Origin: Paenibacillus gyeongsangnamensis
Lineage (GTDB): Bacteria > Bacillota > Bacilli > Paenibacillales > NBRC-103111
Length of the DNA: 64,000 bases
Assembly: GCF_027533625.1 (NCBI RefSeq)
Contig: NZ_JAQAGZ010000001.1
Span: 1-64,000, forward strand
Direction of reading: 5' to 3'
This document shows, in pieces, positions 9,325 to 16,420 of the stretch. Within the stretch, counting starts at the first letter, position 1. Every line of letters starts with the position of its first letter. The position numbers and the translations under genes were made by a program. Below the pieces are notes generated by a model. It worked only from the letters and a program-made list of their open reading frames with translations. It had not been told where the DNA came from and did no database searches.

Positions 9325-9838
9325 TTGGATACCAATCGCATTGAAACCACCATTGCCCTTCGAACAACGCCGAATCAAGTTTGGAACGCAATCACCGACG
9401 CGAAGCAATTTGGGATCTGGTTCGGCGCGGAGTTCAACGGACTTTTCACCGCCGGTGTGCAGGTAGCCGGAACGGCTTATTCCGACAAAGGTACACCCGG
9501 GCATTGCTAGGGTGCAGGAGCCCTACCTCGGGATGCCAATCGAGCTCTACGTGGAACGGGTTGAGCCAATGCACAGCTTTGAGTTTCGCTGGCACCCCTT
9601 CACTGTAGACTCTTCGGCCGATCTCTCGAACGAGCCGACAACACTCGTCTCCTTCGAAATCGAAGAGATCATAGGCGGCACGCGGCTCACGATCATCGAG
9701 TCGGGCTTCGACCAGATCCCAGCGGCACGGCGTGAATTGGCCTTTAGAGCGAATGAGCAAAGCTGGCCGACGCAGGCTTACCTCGTCGAAAAGTACCTCG
9801 CGGGCGCAATCGATCTTCTGCCTCGCGACGGAAAATAG
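9325..9838 (+). pseudogene. SRPBCC domain protein, frameshifted
   Basis: Starting from TTG 9325 (AAAGGAGA upstream), the frame encodes the first SRPBCC half (IETTIALRTTPNQVWNAITD, FGIWFGAEF) and ends at a TAG at 9508-9510. One base earlier in phase, the sequence continues as IARVQEPYLGMPIELYVERV to a natural C-terminus at 9838 (EKYLAGAIDLLP). One extra base in the 9499-9505 region explains the break. Without it the protein would have ~170 residues. The lesion could also be a sequencing error. Confidence 0.8.
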
Positions 9839-9933
9839 ATCTAGTTCTGCGAGTTTAAAGAAAATATTTCGCTGAGCTAACCGGGTACGATAGCTCAATA
9901 CGTTAGTTCAATGAAGGACTCTATACAAACGAT

Positions 9934-9960
9934 CAAGGAGCTGCCGCGGCGGCTCTTTTT
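9934..9960 (+). terminator. Rho-independent terminator
   Basis: GAGCTGCC pairs with GGCGGCTC with CGC at the tip, followed by TTTTT. It closes the sigma factor/SRPBCC segment. Confidence 0.7.
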
Positions 9961-9997
9961 GACATGTTCACAAAATCGGGTATTTGATACATATGTC
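9961..9997. repeat. Palindromic repeat, copy 2 of 3
   Basis: It carries the right arm ATTTGATACATATGTC as in the 7144-7180 copy, with a more diverged left arm (GACATGTTCACAAAAT). It begins immediately after the terminator's T-run. Confidence 0.6.
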
Positions 9998-10179
9998 TGC
10001 GTGCTTGAGGATTAAATCAATTGAAATTGGTTCTGCTCAACTCATTAAGTATTGCAGAAAATAGGGTATTTGAGACTTTAGCTAATGGAAAAGGTCAACC
10101 CGATGATGTGAGCAAATAGCAAAAATAGCAAAATAGCAAAAATATGAAATTTATTCCTAAAAACACCATTGAATTGATG

Positions 10180-10204
10180 AAGGAGTTGCCGCGGCAGCTC
10201 CTTT
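10180..10204 (+). terminator. Terminator-like hairpin
   Basis: AAGGAGTTGCC pairs with GGCAGCTCCTT around a CG tip and is followed by TTC. It nearly duplicates the hairpin at 9934-9960 although no gene ends between them; 9998-10179 shows no coding sequence. Confidence 0.5.
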
Positions 10205-10336
10205 TCAATTGATAAATCAATTGTTTATGAATGCCGGAAAGCCGAATCATATCGGCTGTTCTTTTGTTTAGAGAGCGGAAAGCTTTTTAGGATGGATAAA
10301 AGACGTGGTACCTTTTTTGTTAAAAAAACATTAACT

Positions 10337-10393
10337 GACAACAAATAGCGACATTCTTTTTTTAAAACTTATAATAAAATCAAATTTGTTGTC
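10337..10393 (+). promoter_or_regulatory. Inverted repeat flanking the spo0F-like promoter
   Basis: GACAACAAAT (10337-10346) and ATTTGTTGTC (10384-10393) are perfectly complementary and enclose a TATAATAAA -10-like sequence. The arms are too far apart for a compact hairpin but suit a pair of operator sites or a looped repressor site. Confidence 0.45.
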
Positions 10394-10428
10394 CATTTAT
10401 ATGGTTATAAGGAGATTAAAAGAATTCC

Positions 10429-10794
10429 ATGAAAAAAATATTGATCGTGGACGACCAAACTAACATTTGTTTATTACTATCCGCTGTTTTTTCAGCTGAA
10501 GGGTATCATACCTTCCAGGCCTCATCTGGTAAGCAGGCACTTGAATTTATTAGAATGGTAAGTCCTGATATCTTGATTACGGATCTGAAAATGCCAGAAA
10601 TGGACGGAATCCAGTTAATAAATAAAGTTCACGCACTAAAACCAGATGTAGATATCTTTTTAATGAGCGCATATTGCGAATTGTCTGTAACTACGCAAGT
10701 CGAGGGAAAAGGCGTTAAGGGTTTCTTTCCCAAGCCTTTTGATATCGATGAAGTTAGGATGAAAATCAATGAACATGTTCTGGCTCAAATTTAG
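10429..10794 (+). CDS. spo0F: Single-domain response regulator, Spo0F-like
   Basis: A 121-residue receiver domain with no output domain. The acidic pocket D9-D10, phospho-acceptor D52, switch Ser80 and Lys102 are in place. The context around K102 (FPKPFDIDEVR) and the opening KKILIVDDQ closely resemble Bacillus Spo0F, the phosphotransfer intermediate of the sporulation phosphorelay. AAGGAG lies upstream. It is unlinked here to the usual ctpS/fba neighbours and sits in a mobile-rich region, so it could be an additional Spo0F-like copy or another single-domain regulator. High confidence for receiver, moderate for Spo0F. Confidence 0.75.
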   Translation: MKKILIVDDQTNICLLLSAVFSAEGYHTFQASSGKQALEFIRMVSPDILITDLKMPEMDGIQLINKVHALKPDVDIFLMSAYCELSVTTQVEGKGVKGFFPKPFDIDEVRMKINEHVLAQI

Positions 10795-10867
10795 TTGATA
10801 TCACGTCTACGAAAGCCAGACCTGTTCGTTTATATAGTTTGAGAACGTTAGAGAAATAACATCAGCT

Positions 10868-10896
10868 AGTTGTCGAGGTTTTCCACGACAGCTTTT
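10868..10896 (+). terminator. Terminator after the spo0F-like gene
   Basis: GTTGTCG pairs with CGACAGC (one G-U) around a GGTTTTCCA loop and is followed by TTTTT; 75 bp past the stop codon. Confidence 0.6.
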
Positions 10897-10914
10897 TGTT
10901 GTACTACAGAAGAA

Positions 10915-10944
10915 AACAAAATCAGGCATTTTGTACAGATGTCT
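10915..10944. repeat. Palindromic repeat, copy 3 of 3
   Basis: ACAAAATCAGGCATTTTGTACAGATGTC repeats the core and right arm of the 7144-7180 element; the left arm is mostly lost. It follows the terminator of the spo0F-like gene just as copy 2 follows another terminator. Confidence 0.55.
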
Positions 10945-11051
10945 TGGTATTTATATTTTTTAATTCAATAATTTTCTGAAAATTCTGTATCTTTATTGTT
11001 ACATATGAAGTATGATCAGGTAGGAAGCGATTACAATAGGGAGGAAACCAT

Positions 11052-11240
11052 ATGTATTTTTGTATTAAATGCAACAAAACGCACGAACATTCTGAACCCG
11101 GCACTATCTTCTCAAGCGGATTCACAACAAAGGAAGACAAGGTAATAAACGTTGGTTATTGTACAGCTTCCGTTTCAACCAAAACAAATTCAGATGGCCT
11201 AGAAGAAAAGTTAGCATACCTAAAAAGACACGCTTGTTGA
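11052..11240 (+). CDS. Small protein with CxxC motif, unknown
   Basis: A 62-residue ORF with a good ribosome binding site (GGGAGG 8 nt upstream). It begins MYFCIKCNK, a CxxC pair that could bind zinc, followed by a beta-rich middle and a basic end (KLAYLKRHAC). No family is recognised. It is followed by 195 bp without features before the repeat at 11436. Confidence 0.5.
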   Translation: MYFCIKCNKTHEHSEPGTIFSSGFTTKEDKVINVGYCTASVSTKTNSDGLEEKLAYLKRHAC

Positions 11241-11435
11241 TCTTAACACAAGAGCAATAAGATAATCTGCTCTTTACTTTAGTAACACTGAAAGTCAGGC
11301 ATGCTCAGTAAGCCTGTCCTTTATTCAACCATAGATCCCCGACAAGGCTAACTACTTGTTATCATGGATCGTGGCTCTTGTTGTTTCATATCGTTTTGCA
11401 ATTACTGGAGAAATGGTAAATGAGCCGCATCCTCA

Positions 11436-11637
11436 CAAAACACCGGCTTTGGTGAACATGTTCGCTTGAAGATCCGCCGCGGCGATATTTGTAATCAACA
11501 TGTAATCTAATTTTCATGTGGCTTTAATGAACCGAGCCTATAATAAAACTCGACCCCCTTTTTAATATATAAATTAAGACCCACATCCCGTTGATGTGGG
11601 TCTCTTTCTGCGATCAGAGAGGTGACGTAACTTAAAG
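11436..11637 (-). repeat. About 200-bp inverted repeat, left copy (contains terminator hairpin)
   Basis: The reverse complement of this stretch matches 13991-14190: the shared blocks are AAAACACCGGCTTTGGTGAA, TTTGTAATCAACATG, CGAGCCTATAATAAAACTCG with a following run of C and T, the hairpin GACCCACATC/GATGTGGGTC, and GATCAGAGAGGTGACGTAACTT. A third partial copy is at 12146-12275. Together the left and right copies flank a ~2.35-kb segment. Confidence 0.8.
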
Positions 11638-11659
11638 TAGGGGTAGAGCCAACGAGATA

Positions 11660-11866
11660 GCATAAAACCCACGCTAAACCAAATTGATTCCAGTTAAGCG
11701 GCGCTTGTGTCGGAGAAGATGACTTCTACGATATTTTTCGATGCTAAGCAAATTTGAAACTGGCATAACAATTAATGCTAAGGAGCCGAAAAAGTATCGT
11801 AGAAATCCTTAACATAGTGAATATGGTGTTTCTCCTTCCAAAAAATGTCTTAGCGTGGGTTATACG
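11660..11866. repeat. About 200-bp imperfect palindrome, MITE-like
   Basis: The outer arms ACCCACGCTAA (11664 region) and TTAGCGTGGGT (11850 region) and the inner arms TCTACGATATTTTTCG and CGAAAAAGTATCGTAGA are complementary, with other matches between, so the whole stretch can fold back on itself. No coding sequence. It looks like a miniature inverted-repeat element or a structured RNA next to the larger repeat at 11436-11637. Confidence 0.6.
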
Positions 11867-12012
11867 TCATTTGGTTGGCGGGACCCCAAATAGGACTTAT
11901 GTACGCCGGTGCGAGCTGCGTCCTGGACGCTCCTGTGCGCTGTGATCGGGGGGCAGGCCGTCTGTCCGGATCTCCGCGTTCAGAAGGGCCACCGCTTCGC
12001 GTCTACTGGCAA

Positions 12013-12026
12013 GGGGGGGGGGGGGG
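12013..12026 (+). repeat. Homopolymer of 14 G
   Basis: Fourteen consecutive G residues lie in an otherwise ordinary GC-rich segment (11870-12110) with no convincing protein. Such tracts are rare outside phase-variable genes and are also error-prone in sequencing, so the length should be treated as approximate. Confidence 0.8.
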
Positions 12027-12145
12027 TATTACGCCGACTGAGAGAATTGCGGCGTTACAGAGTGAGAAAAATAAAGCGGACCCCCATAACGGTGCTTGTT
12101 TATTTGTTACGGGTACATATGTACGCTAGATTTTATGAGCATATC

Positions 12146-12275
12146 CGATCACAGAAAGAGACCCACAGCAACAAGCTGTGGGTCTTAATTTTATATATTA
12201 AAAAGGGGGTCGAGTTTTATTATAGGCTTGATTCATTAATTGCAGATGAAAAACAGATTTCATGTTTATTACAAA
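12146..12275 (+). repeat. Third, shorter copy of the 200-bp repeat
   Basis: It matches 13997-14135 in the same orientation: the CAGAAAGAGACCCACA hairpin region, TTATATATTAAAAAGGGGG, CGAGTTTTATTATAGGCT, then CAGATTTCATGT and ATTACAA. The hairpin arms differ by a compensatory pair change (GACCCACAGC/GCTGTGGGTC here against GACCCACATC/GATGTGGGTC elsewhere). Its right end abuts the parA stub at 12276. Confidence 0.75.
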
Positions 12276-12363
12276 AAATGGCCGCGGACCAACTTGTAAT
12301 ACCGGTTGTTGTCGTTTTGCCTACTCCGCCTTTTTGTATACCGAACGAAATTGTAATACCCAT
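12276..12363 (-). pseudogene. ParA/Soj-type ATPase, N-terminal stub
   Basis: On the minus strand an ATG at 12363, preceded by AAAGGAGGTGAGATTA, opens a frame reading MGITISFGIQKGGVGKTTTT. That is the deviant Walker A motif (KGGVGKT) of ParA/Soj partition ATPases at its expected N-terminal place. About 28 codons remain before the repeat copy at 12146-12275 replaces the rest. The stub suggests that a plasmid or integrative element once occupied this locus. 12364-12605 shows nothing else I can support. Confidence 0.75.
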
Positions 12364-12605
12364 TAATCTCACCTCCTTTGTCTATGTTCTACATTCAACG
12401 TACATTTACCTTTTATCTTTTACATACAAAAACAAGAAAAAAACTGCCTCTAAAGCTATTTGTTAGGACAGGAAGCATTTTGGAGGTACGAACCATCTCT
12501 GATTTACAAAAAAATGCAAATTGGAGCTGTTTCAAATGAAAAATCTTCTCTTATCCAGCCTAAGCACCCATCTTTATTGCACATCCAAACTGATGTTTCA
12601 ACCTC

Positions 12606-12818
12606 TTGAACCGGTTCCTTGTCCTTAGAAAATCTCAAATTAAAACCTCCTTTGAATTGGCAACTTTAAATGTCTATGTGAGAAGAATAACATTTCATAT
12701 TCCTGAGAAGTTGTTCAAGCAATTAAAAAGGTTATCTGTACAAGAAGATATGACGATGCTGGAGATCGGCGCGGCTATGGCCAAAGAGTACATTGAAAAG
12801 AGAAGTCAAGACAAGTAG
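12606..12818 (+). CDS. Small ribbon-helix-helix protein
   Basis: The C-terminal 45 residues (RRITFHIPEKLFKQLKRLSV, then LEIGAAMAKEYIEKR) have the strand-helix-helix pattern of CopG/MetJ-type DNA-binding proteins. The first ~24 residues of the longest frame are not convincing; GTG 12678 directly before RRITF is an equally likely start. Neither start has a strong ribosome binding site. It could be an antitoxin or plasmid copy-control regulator; no toxin partner is seen next to it. Confidence 0.55.
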   Translation: MNRFLVLRKSQIKTSFELATLNVYVRRITFHIPEKLFKQLKRLSVQEDMTMLEIGAAMAKEYIEKRSQDK

Positions 12819-12933
12819 ATCCATAGGGTGTTTTCACGAATTAAAAATTAAATATAACTGGGGTACAGCCGACATACGTGTAAAAATAGGTCACTTTCTG
12901 GAATTATATTACAATTTGCCGCCCTTTTCTTTT

Positions 12934-12993
12934 TAGGTTACTTATTAATTGTTGACTATAGGTTACTTTATTTTGTACAGTTAAAGTAACCTA
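12934..12993 (+). promoter_or_regulatory. Promoter with repeated TAGGTTACTT operator sites
   Basis: TAGGTTACTT occurs at 12934-12943, again as TAGGTTACTTTA at 12959-12970, and inverted as TTAAAGTAACCTA at 12981-12993. The last two form a perfect 12-bp dyad around TTTTGTACAG. TTGACT (12952) and TACAGT (12976, 18-bp spacing) form a plausible promoter inside the dyad, so binding would block transcription of the genes at 13012. The RHH domain in the first gene product is the obvious candidate repressor. Confidence 0.65.
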
Positions 12994-13011
12994 TATGAGA
13001 GGATGAACGCT

Positions 13012-13458
13012 ATGAATTGCATGAACTGTGGCAGTACCCATGACGTGATCGATTTTATCGCCGGAGAGGAAAAGTTTGTTTTATGTGCCGATTGTCGCTA
13101 CAAGCTCGTCAATAGAAGGGGAAGGGTCGTATCCATACTTAACGCCCGAGAACCCGGCAGGCCGTCCCTTGGTGTCACAAGAAAAGTGTCCCTAACGCTG
13201 CCAGAAGCCGTCTGGGAGCATCTCGACAGCCAAGCGAACGGGAACCGCTCGTTGTACCTTCGCAAGCTGATCGACCGCAACATGTCGTCAGAGGGAAGCT
13301 GGAGCAATAATGCTTGCCTCGGCTACACCATACTCGGCGCGAAGCGGCTCGGGTACAGCGAAGAGCAGACGAAGGAGCTTGTCCGGGCGATCTACGGCTT
13401 CTTCGACTGTAAGACCGTCGAAGAAGCCCGGACGGTCTACGAGCAGTCGCCGTACTGA
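13012..13458 (+). CDS. Zinc-ribbon/ribbon-helix-helix protein, probable autoregulator
   Basis: A 148-residue protein. Residues ~1-35 carry two cysteine pairs (CMNCGS and LCADCRYK) as in a treble-clef or zinc ribbon. Residues ~55-90 (TRKVSLTLPEAVWEHLD, SLYLRKLIDR) look like a ribbon-helix-helix DNA-binding unit. The C-terminal part is a helical domain of unknown family. ATG 13012 is chosen because GAGAGG lies 9 nt upstream. It is first of a two-gene operon behind an operator-laden promoter and is more GC-rich than its surroundings, as expected for a mobile cargo gene. No family name recognised. Confidence 0.65.
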   Translation: MNCMNCGSTHDVIDFIAGEEKFVLCADCRYKLVNRRGRVVSILNAREPGRPSLGVTRKVSLTLPEAVWEHLDSQANGNRSLYLRKLIDRNMSSEGSWSNNACLGYTILGAKRLGYSEEQTKELVRAIYGFFDCKTVEEARTVYEQSPY

Positions 13459-13475
13459 TCGGGGGGAGCAGCTAC

Positions 13476-13817
13476 ATGAAACGGCAATTTGTTTGCGAGC
13501 GATGTGGGAAAACCCACAAGTGGGACGAAGCTTTGAACGGCGTGCGCGGCTTCGAGACGCTTTGCGGCTTCTGTCGAACGTGGGACGAAAATACCGTTTG
13601 GTCGAAGCGCCGAGGCGATCTGCTGATCGCGCAGGGAAAGAGCAAAGACCGGTGGGAGGTTATTCATGGCATTCACGTCTGCCCGATCAACCGGGGCATA
13701 TGGTGGCTATATCACAGCCGGGAGGATGATTCCGCCTTCGAGAAGTTTTTCGGAAACAAGGCCGAACTGCGGGCGCGGTGCAAGGAGATTGCCAACACTG
13801 ATGCAGATACGCAGTAA
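13476..13817 (+). CDS. Cysteine-rich protein of unknown function
   Basis: A 113-residue ORF with a GGGGGAGC ribosome binding site, 17 bp behind the preceding gene. It opens with CERCGKTHKWDEAL and LCGFCRTWDE, two CxxC pairs that make a small zinc-binding N-terminal domain like that of its neighbour; the rest is Trp-rich (GIWWLYHSRED) and ends acidic. The shared zinc-knuckle start suggests the two gene products are paralogous in that region or act together. No known family recognised. Confidence 0.6.
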   Translation: MKRQFVCERCGKTHKWDEALNGVRGFETLCGFCRTWDENTVWSKRRGDLLIAQGKSKDRWEVIHGIHVCPINRGIWWLYHSREDDSAFEKFFGNKAELRARCKEIANTDADTQ

Positions 13818-13990
13818 TGCCCGAACCGGCTTGAATCACACAAATGCTGTGCAAATTTATACCTTATGTGTGGTTTAAAGAACGGAAATATTTTTTGTAA
13901 ATGACATATCTCCTTACTTCCCTTTCAGGGAAAGGCTTCGTAGGGTTTTTCCAATCACACAAAACTACATAATGTAACATAATGTTGCTT

Positions 13991-14190
13991 TAAGTTACGT
14001 CACCTCTCTGATCGCAGAAAGAGACCCACATCAACGGGATGTGGGTCTTAATTTATATATTAAAAAGGGGGTCGAGTTTTATTATAGGCTCGGTTCATTA
14101 AAGCCAGATGAAAATCAGATTTCATGTTGATTACAAATGTCTGCGTAGCAGAGCTTCGAGTAGACATCTTCACCAAAGCCGGTGTTTTAT
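13991..14190 (+). repeat. About 200-bp inverted repeat, right copy
   Basis: It is the reverse complement partner of 11436-11637. It includes the hairpin GACCCACATC/GATGTGGGTC with a following T/A-rich tract and the CGAG..CTCG stem. It ends with the TTCACCAAAGCCGGTGTTTT block. Positions 13818-13990 before it hold no gene. Confidence 0.8.
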
Positions 14191-14335
14191 GCTGTAGTAT
14201 CGTAGATTTAAACGTTTGAGCAAGTTTAAAGTTGTGACCCCACGCAACCTTGAAGCAATGAAGTCTAAATTTTGAAAAATGTGTAGATCTACGGTGATAT
14301 TTTTGTTCGTTCTAATAGAATAATAACATGACTCC

Positions 14336-14773
14336 ATGTATTTAGAAGGGGACAGTTACATTTTGAACAAGAATATAAAAAAAATGATTAGAAGAAAAAA
14401 AGTCATTGGGTCGGGTGCGAGGCGATTGGTATATGATCTGGGTAATGGCTATGTTTTAAAGGTATCAAAATCAAAAAATGGGATTAGAAGCAATAAGAAT
14501 GAAGTCGTAATATATAAGTCAGCAGCCTCCAGATTAAAAAAACATCTTGCTTACATTAAAAAATACGATAAGGGATTTAATTGGCTAATTATGAAAAAAT
14601 ATATTCGGGATTTCCCTAAAACAAAAGAATATAAACGAAAACTTTTCAAAGTGAGGGCCAAATTTAGAAAACATGGAATCATGACTTATGATTTAGTCAA
14701 TCTTCAGGGTATACCTAATTATCAAAACCTATCCAGTACTTACGCAACTAAATATGATAGATTAATAGTATGA
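14336..14773 (+). CDS. Protein-kinase-like small protein, C-terminally truncated
   Basis: A 145-residue frame with the N-lobe pattern of a protein-kinase-fold enzyme: a glycine-rich loop (IGSGARRLVYDLGNG), the nucleotide-binding lysine (YVLKVSKS), a possible helix-C glutamate (NKNEVVIYKS) and a hinge-like WLIMKKY. The segment MTYDLVNLQ resembles the start of a catalytic loop but lacks the usual HxDxxxxN and DFG motifs, so the C-lobe is cut short at about residue 120. The actual start may be TTG or ATG within the first 17 codons. AT-rich. Similar mini-kinases occur in phages and integrative elements; role unknown. Confidence 0.5.
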   Translation: MYLEGDSYILNKNIKKMIRRKKVIGSGARRLVYDLGNGYVLKVSKSKNGIRSNKNEVVIYKSAASRLKKHLAYIKKYDKGFNWLIMKKYIRDFPKTKEYKRKLFKVRAKFRKHGIMTYDLVNLQGIPNYQNLSSTYATKYDRLIV

Positions 14774-15582
14774 AGTAGAGTAAGAGGTGAGGACATGAAG
14801 GAGTTAAAGGAAGCCATACTTGTGAACCATAAAAACAAAATAGTTGTTGTCGGGTCATACGAATTCATTAGCAATATTGAAAAGGAAACGAAAAAAATCA
14901 AGTAGAAGCGTTTTATTTCTACACCAAGCACGCTTGCGACCGGTTCATGAAACAGGAAATCCAGCAAAACTTTGCGCATTATGCGATCGAGCAGTTTATT
15001 TTTTGAAATTAGCTTTTCCCCAGATAATTCAAACAAGCTTAAGCTAGATCGACTGGCGAAGTGATGCTGCGATGAAACGACGATAAATAATGGTAATTTC
15101 CGAATTACTATCCATTCATGATTATCCAACGTAGATTCTTTTGAGGTAATTAACATGTCAGATGTACCTTTATCCAAGTATTCGTCTATATCCCCATGAT
15201 TGCCCTGGTATAGATCAAAACGGACCTTAGGAAGATGTACTTGATAATCTTTGATAATGGAAGGGACCAAGTCCACACCTAAAATATTTAGATAGGATAT
15301 GTGAACGACGCCGGTTTCGGGATTAGACAATTCGTCGATTTCATGCATGCCATTTTGGATATTTTTTAACGCTTCTTCAACCCACTTACTGAACATTTCC
15401 CCATAACGATTTAAATGGACGTTCCGACCATTACGCTCAAAAAGAGGGACCCCGAGTTCATTTTCCAGTTTAGAAATAGCATGGCTTAAAGCAGGTTGAG
15501 TAAGATTTAGGGCCTTTGAAGCCATGGTCATATGTTGAAGCCTTGCAACAGTTAGAAAGTATTCCAATTGTGTAAGTTCCAT
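14740..15582 (-). pseudogene. LysR-type transcriptional regulator, C-terminally truncated
   Basis: Starting from ATG 15582 (MELTQLEYFLTVARLQH), the N-terminal winged helix-turn-helix of LysR regulators is complete (LTQPALSHAISKLENELGVP, LFERNGRNVHLN). The effector-binding domain is recognisable to about residue 225 (GVVHISYL, PKVRFDLYQGNHGDIDEYL, DLFH-like block). After about position 14930 the translation turns into hydrophobic nonsense, so the second half of the effector domain has been replaced. It is divergently arranged with the DUF1330 gene, the likely former target. Confidence 0.8.
14795..14905 (+). CDS. 36-residue ORF, unknown
   Basis: It starts with ATG behind AGAGGTGAGGAC and encodes KELKEAILVNHKNKIVVVGS, then an acidic-basic tail. 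It lies just after the kinase-like ORF and overlaps the antisense lysR remnant. It might be a truncated gene. Low confidence. Confidence 0.3.
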   Translation: MKELKEAILVNHKNKIVVVGSYEFISNIEKETKKIK

Positions 15583-15771
15583 GAATGCACCCACTTACAT
15601 GAATATTTGTAATAGATTTTATGAAAAACTATAAATTAGACACAAATGTTAGTCAAATTTAAAATAAGGTTGCTAATCGATGAAAGCGACCATCCTTCTC
15701 AGGATATCTCGTTAATAATAATGATAATGCTGATGAGGAATGAAAATAAAAAAAAAAGGAGTTGTTATTAA

Positions 15772-16080
15772 TTGTCAGCGTATGTCATTTTTATCAGAGA
15801 AAAAACCAATGATCCAGAGGAATTAAAAATTTATTCTTCTAAGGCACCGGCTGGACTTGCTGGCCATCCAGTCAAACCGCTCGCAATGTACGGTACCCAT
15901 GAAGTCATTGAAGGTCCGCAAGTTGAAGGAGCAGCTTTGCTGGAATTTCCCAGCTTCGAGGAAGCCAAAGCCTGGTATTCTAGCCCAGCTTATCAAGATG
16001 CATTGAAACATCGACTAAAAGGTGGGACTTACCGAGGCATTATCATCGAAGGAGTTTCAATAGAAAGTAATAAAAAATAA
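15772..16080 (+). CDS. DUF1330 family protein
   Basis: A 102-residue dimeric alpha-beta barrel type protein: AYVIFIREKTNDPEELKIYS, the GTHEVIEGP turn, and the LEFPSFEEAKAWYSSPAYQ block typical of DUF1330, ending with an I/V-rich strand. The start is TTG 15772 behind AAAAAGGAGTTG. The family is small, stress or redox associated in some reports, with no established reaction. It is divergent from the LysR remnant, a common arrangement for a LysR regulator and its target. Confidence 0.85.
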   Translation: MSAYVIFIREKTNDPEELKIYSSKAPAGLAGHPVKPLAMYGTHEVIEGPQVEGAALLEFPSFEEAKAWYSSPAYQDALKHRLKGGTYRGIIIEGVSIESNKK

Positions 16081-16130
16081 AGAAGATACGAAATAAAAAA
16101 GAAAATTGACTGTTATGAACGGCTTCTGAC

Positions 16131-16213
16131 CCTATGCTTCCATTATCTTTATTTCGGATTCCTGTATTTATTGTGAGCAGTCTTGTGAATTTTACCGGTT
16201 TTTTTGCACCTAA
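16131..16213 (+). pseudogene. MFS drug-efflux transporter, internal fragment
   Basis: Reading through without start or stop, the stretch gives DPMLPLSLFRIPVFIVSSLV, NFTGFF, the loop and helix found after the central loop of EmrB/QacA-type transporters. It is a ~27-codon relic. The remainder of 16081-16420 carries no gene but has the perfect palindrome at 16280-16298. Confidence 0.45.
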
Positions 16214-16279
16214 GGGGGATCATCTTCCTCTTGACGCTTCATTTTTAAGTGCTTCAAGGTTATGCAGCCTTCCAAACAT

Positions 16280-16298
16280 CTTAATACCTGGTATTAAG
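16280..16298. promoter_or_regulatory. Perfect 9-bp-arm palindrome, possible operator
   Basis: CTTAATACC T GGTATTAAG is a perfect dyad upstream of the AlkD-like gene (start 16421). The arms and short spacer suit a dimeric repressor site; no regulator is identified. Confidence 0.45.
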
Positions 16299-16420
16299 AC
16301 GTATTAATCAAAGAAGAATTGCATTCGCGCAGCGGATTTTGTATACTCTCACATGGGAACATATGTTTGCGTTCAGTGGGCCTTATTCGAAAATGGCGGA
16401 GCCTTTAAAAAATATGTATC

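Noticed and set aside
11875..12466. Open frames spanning the G14 tract
   Set aside because: They cross the homopolymer and the terminator repeat, have no ribosome binding site and give low-complexity product; the minus strand holds the parA stub here.
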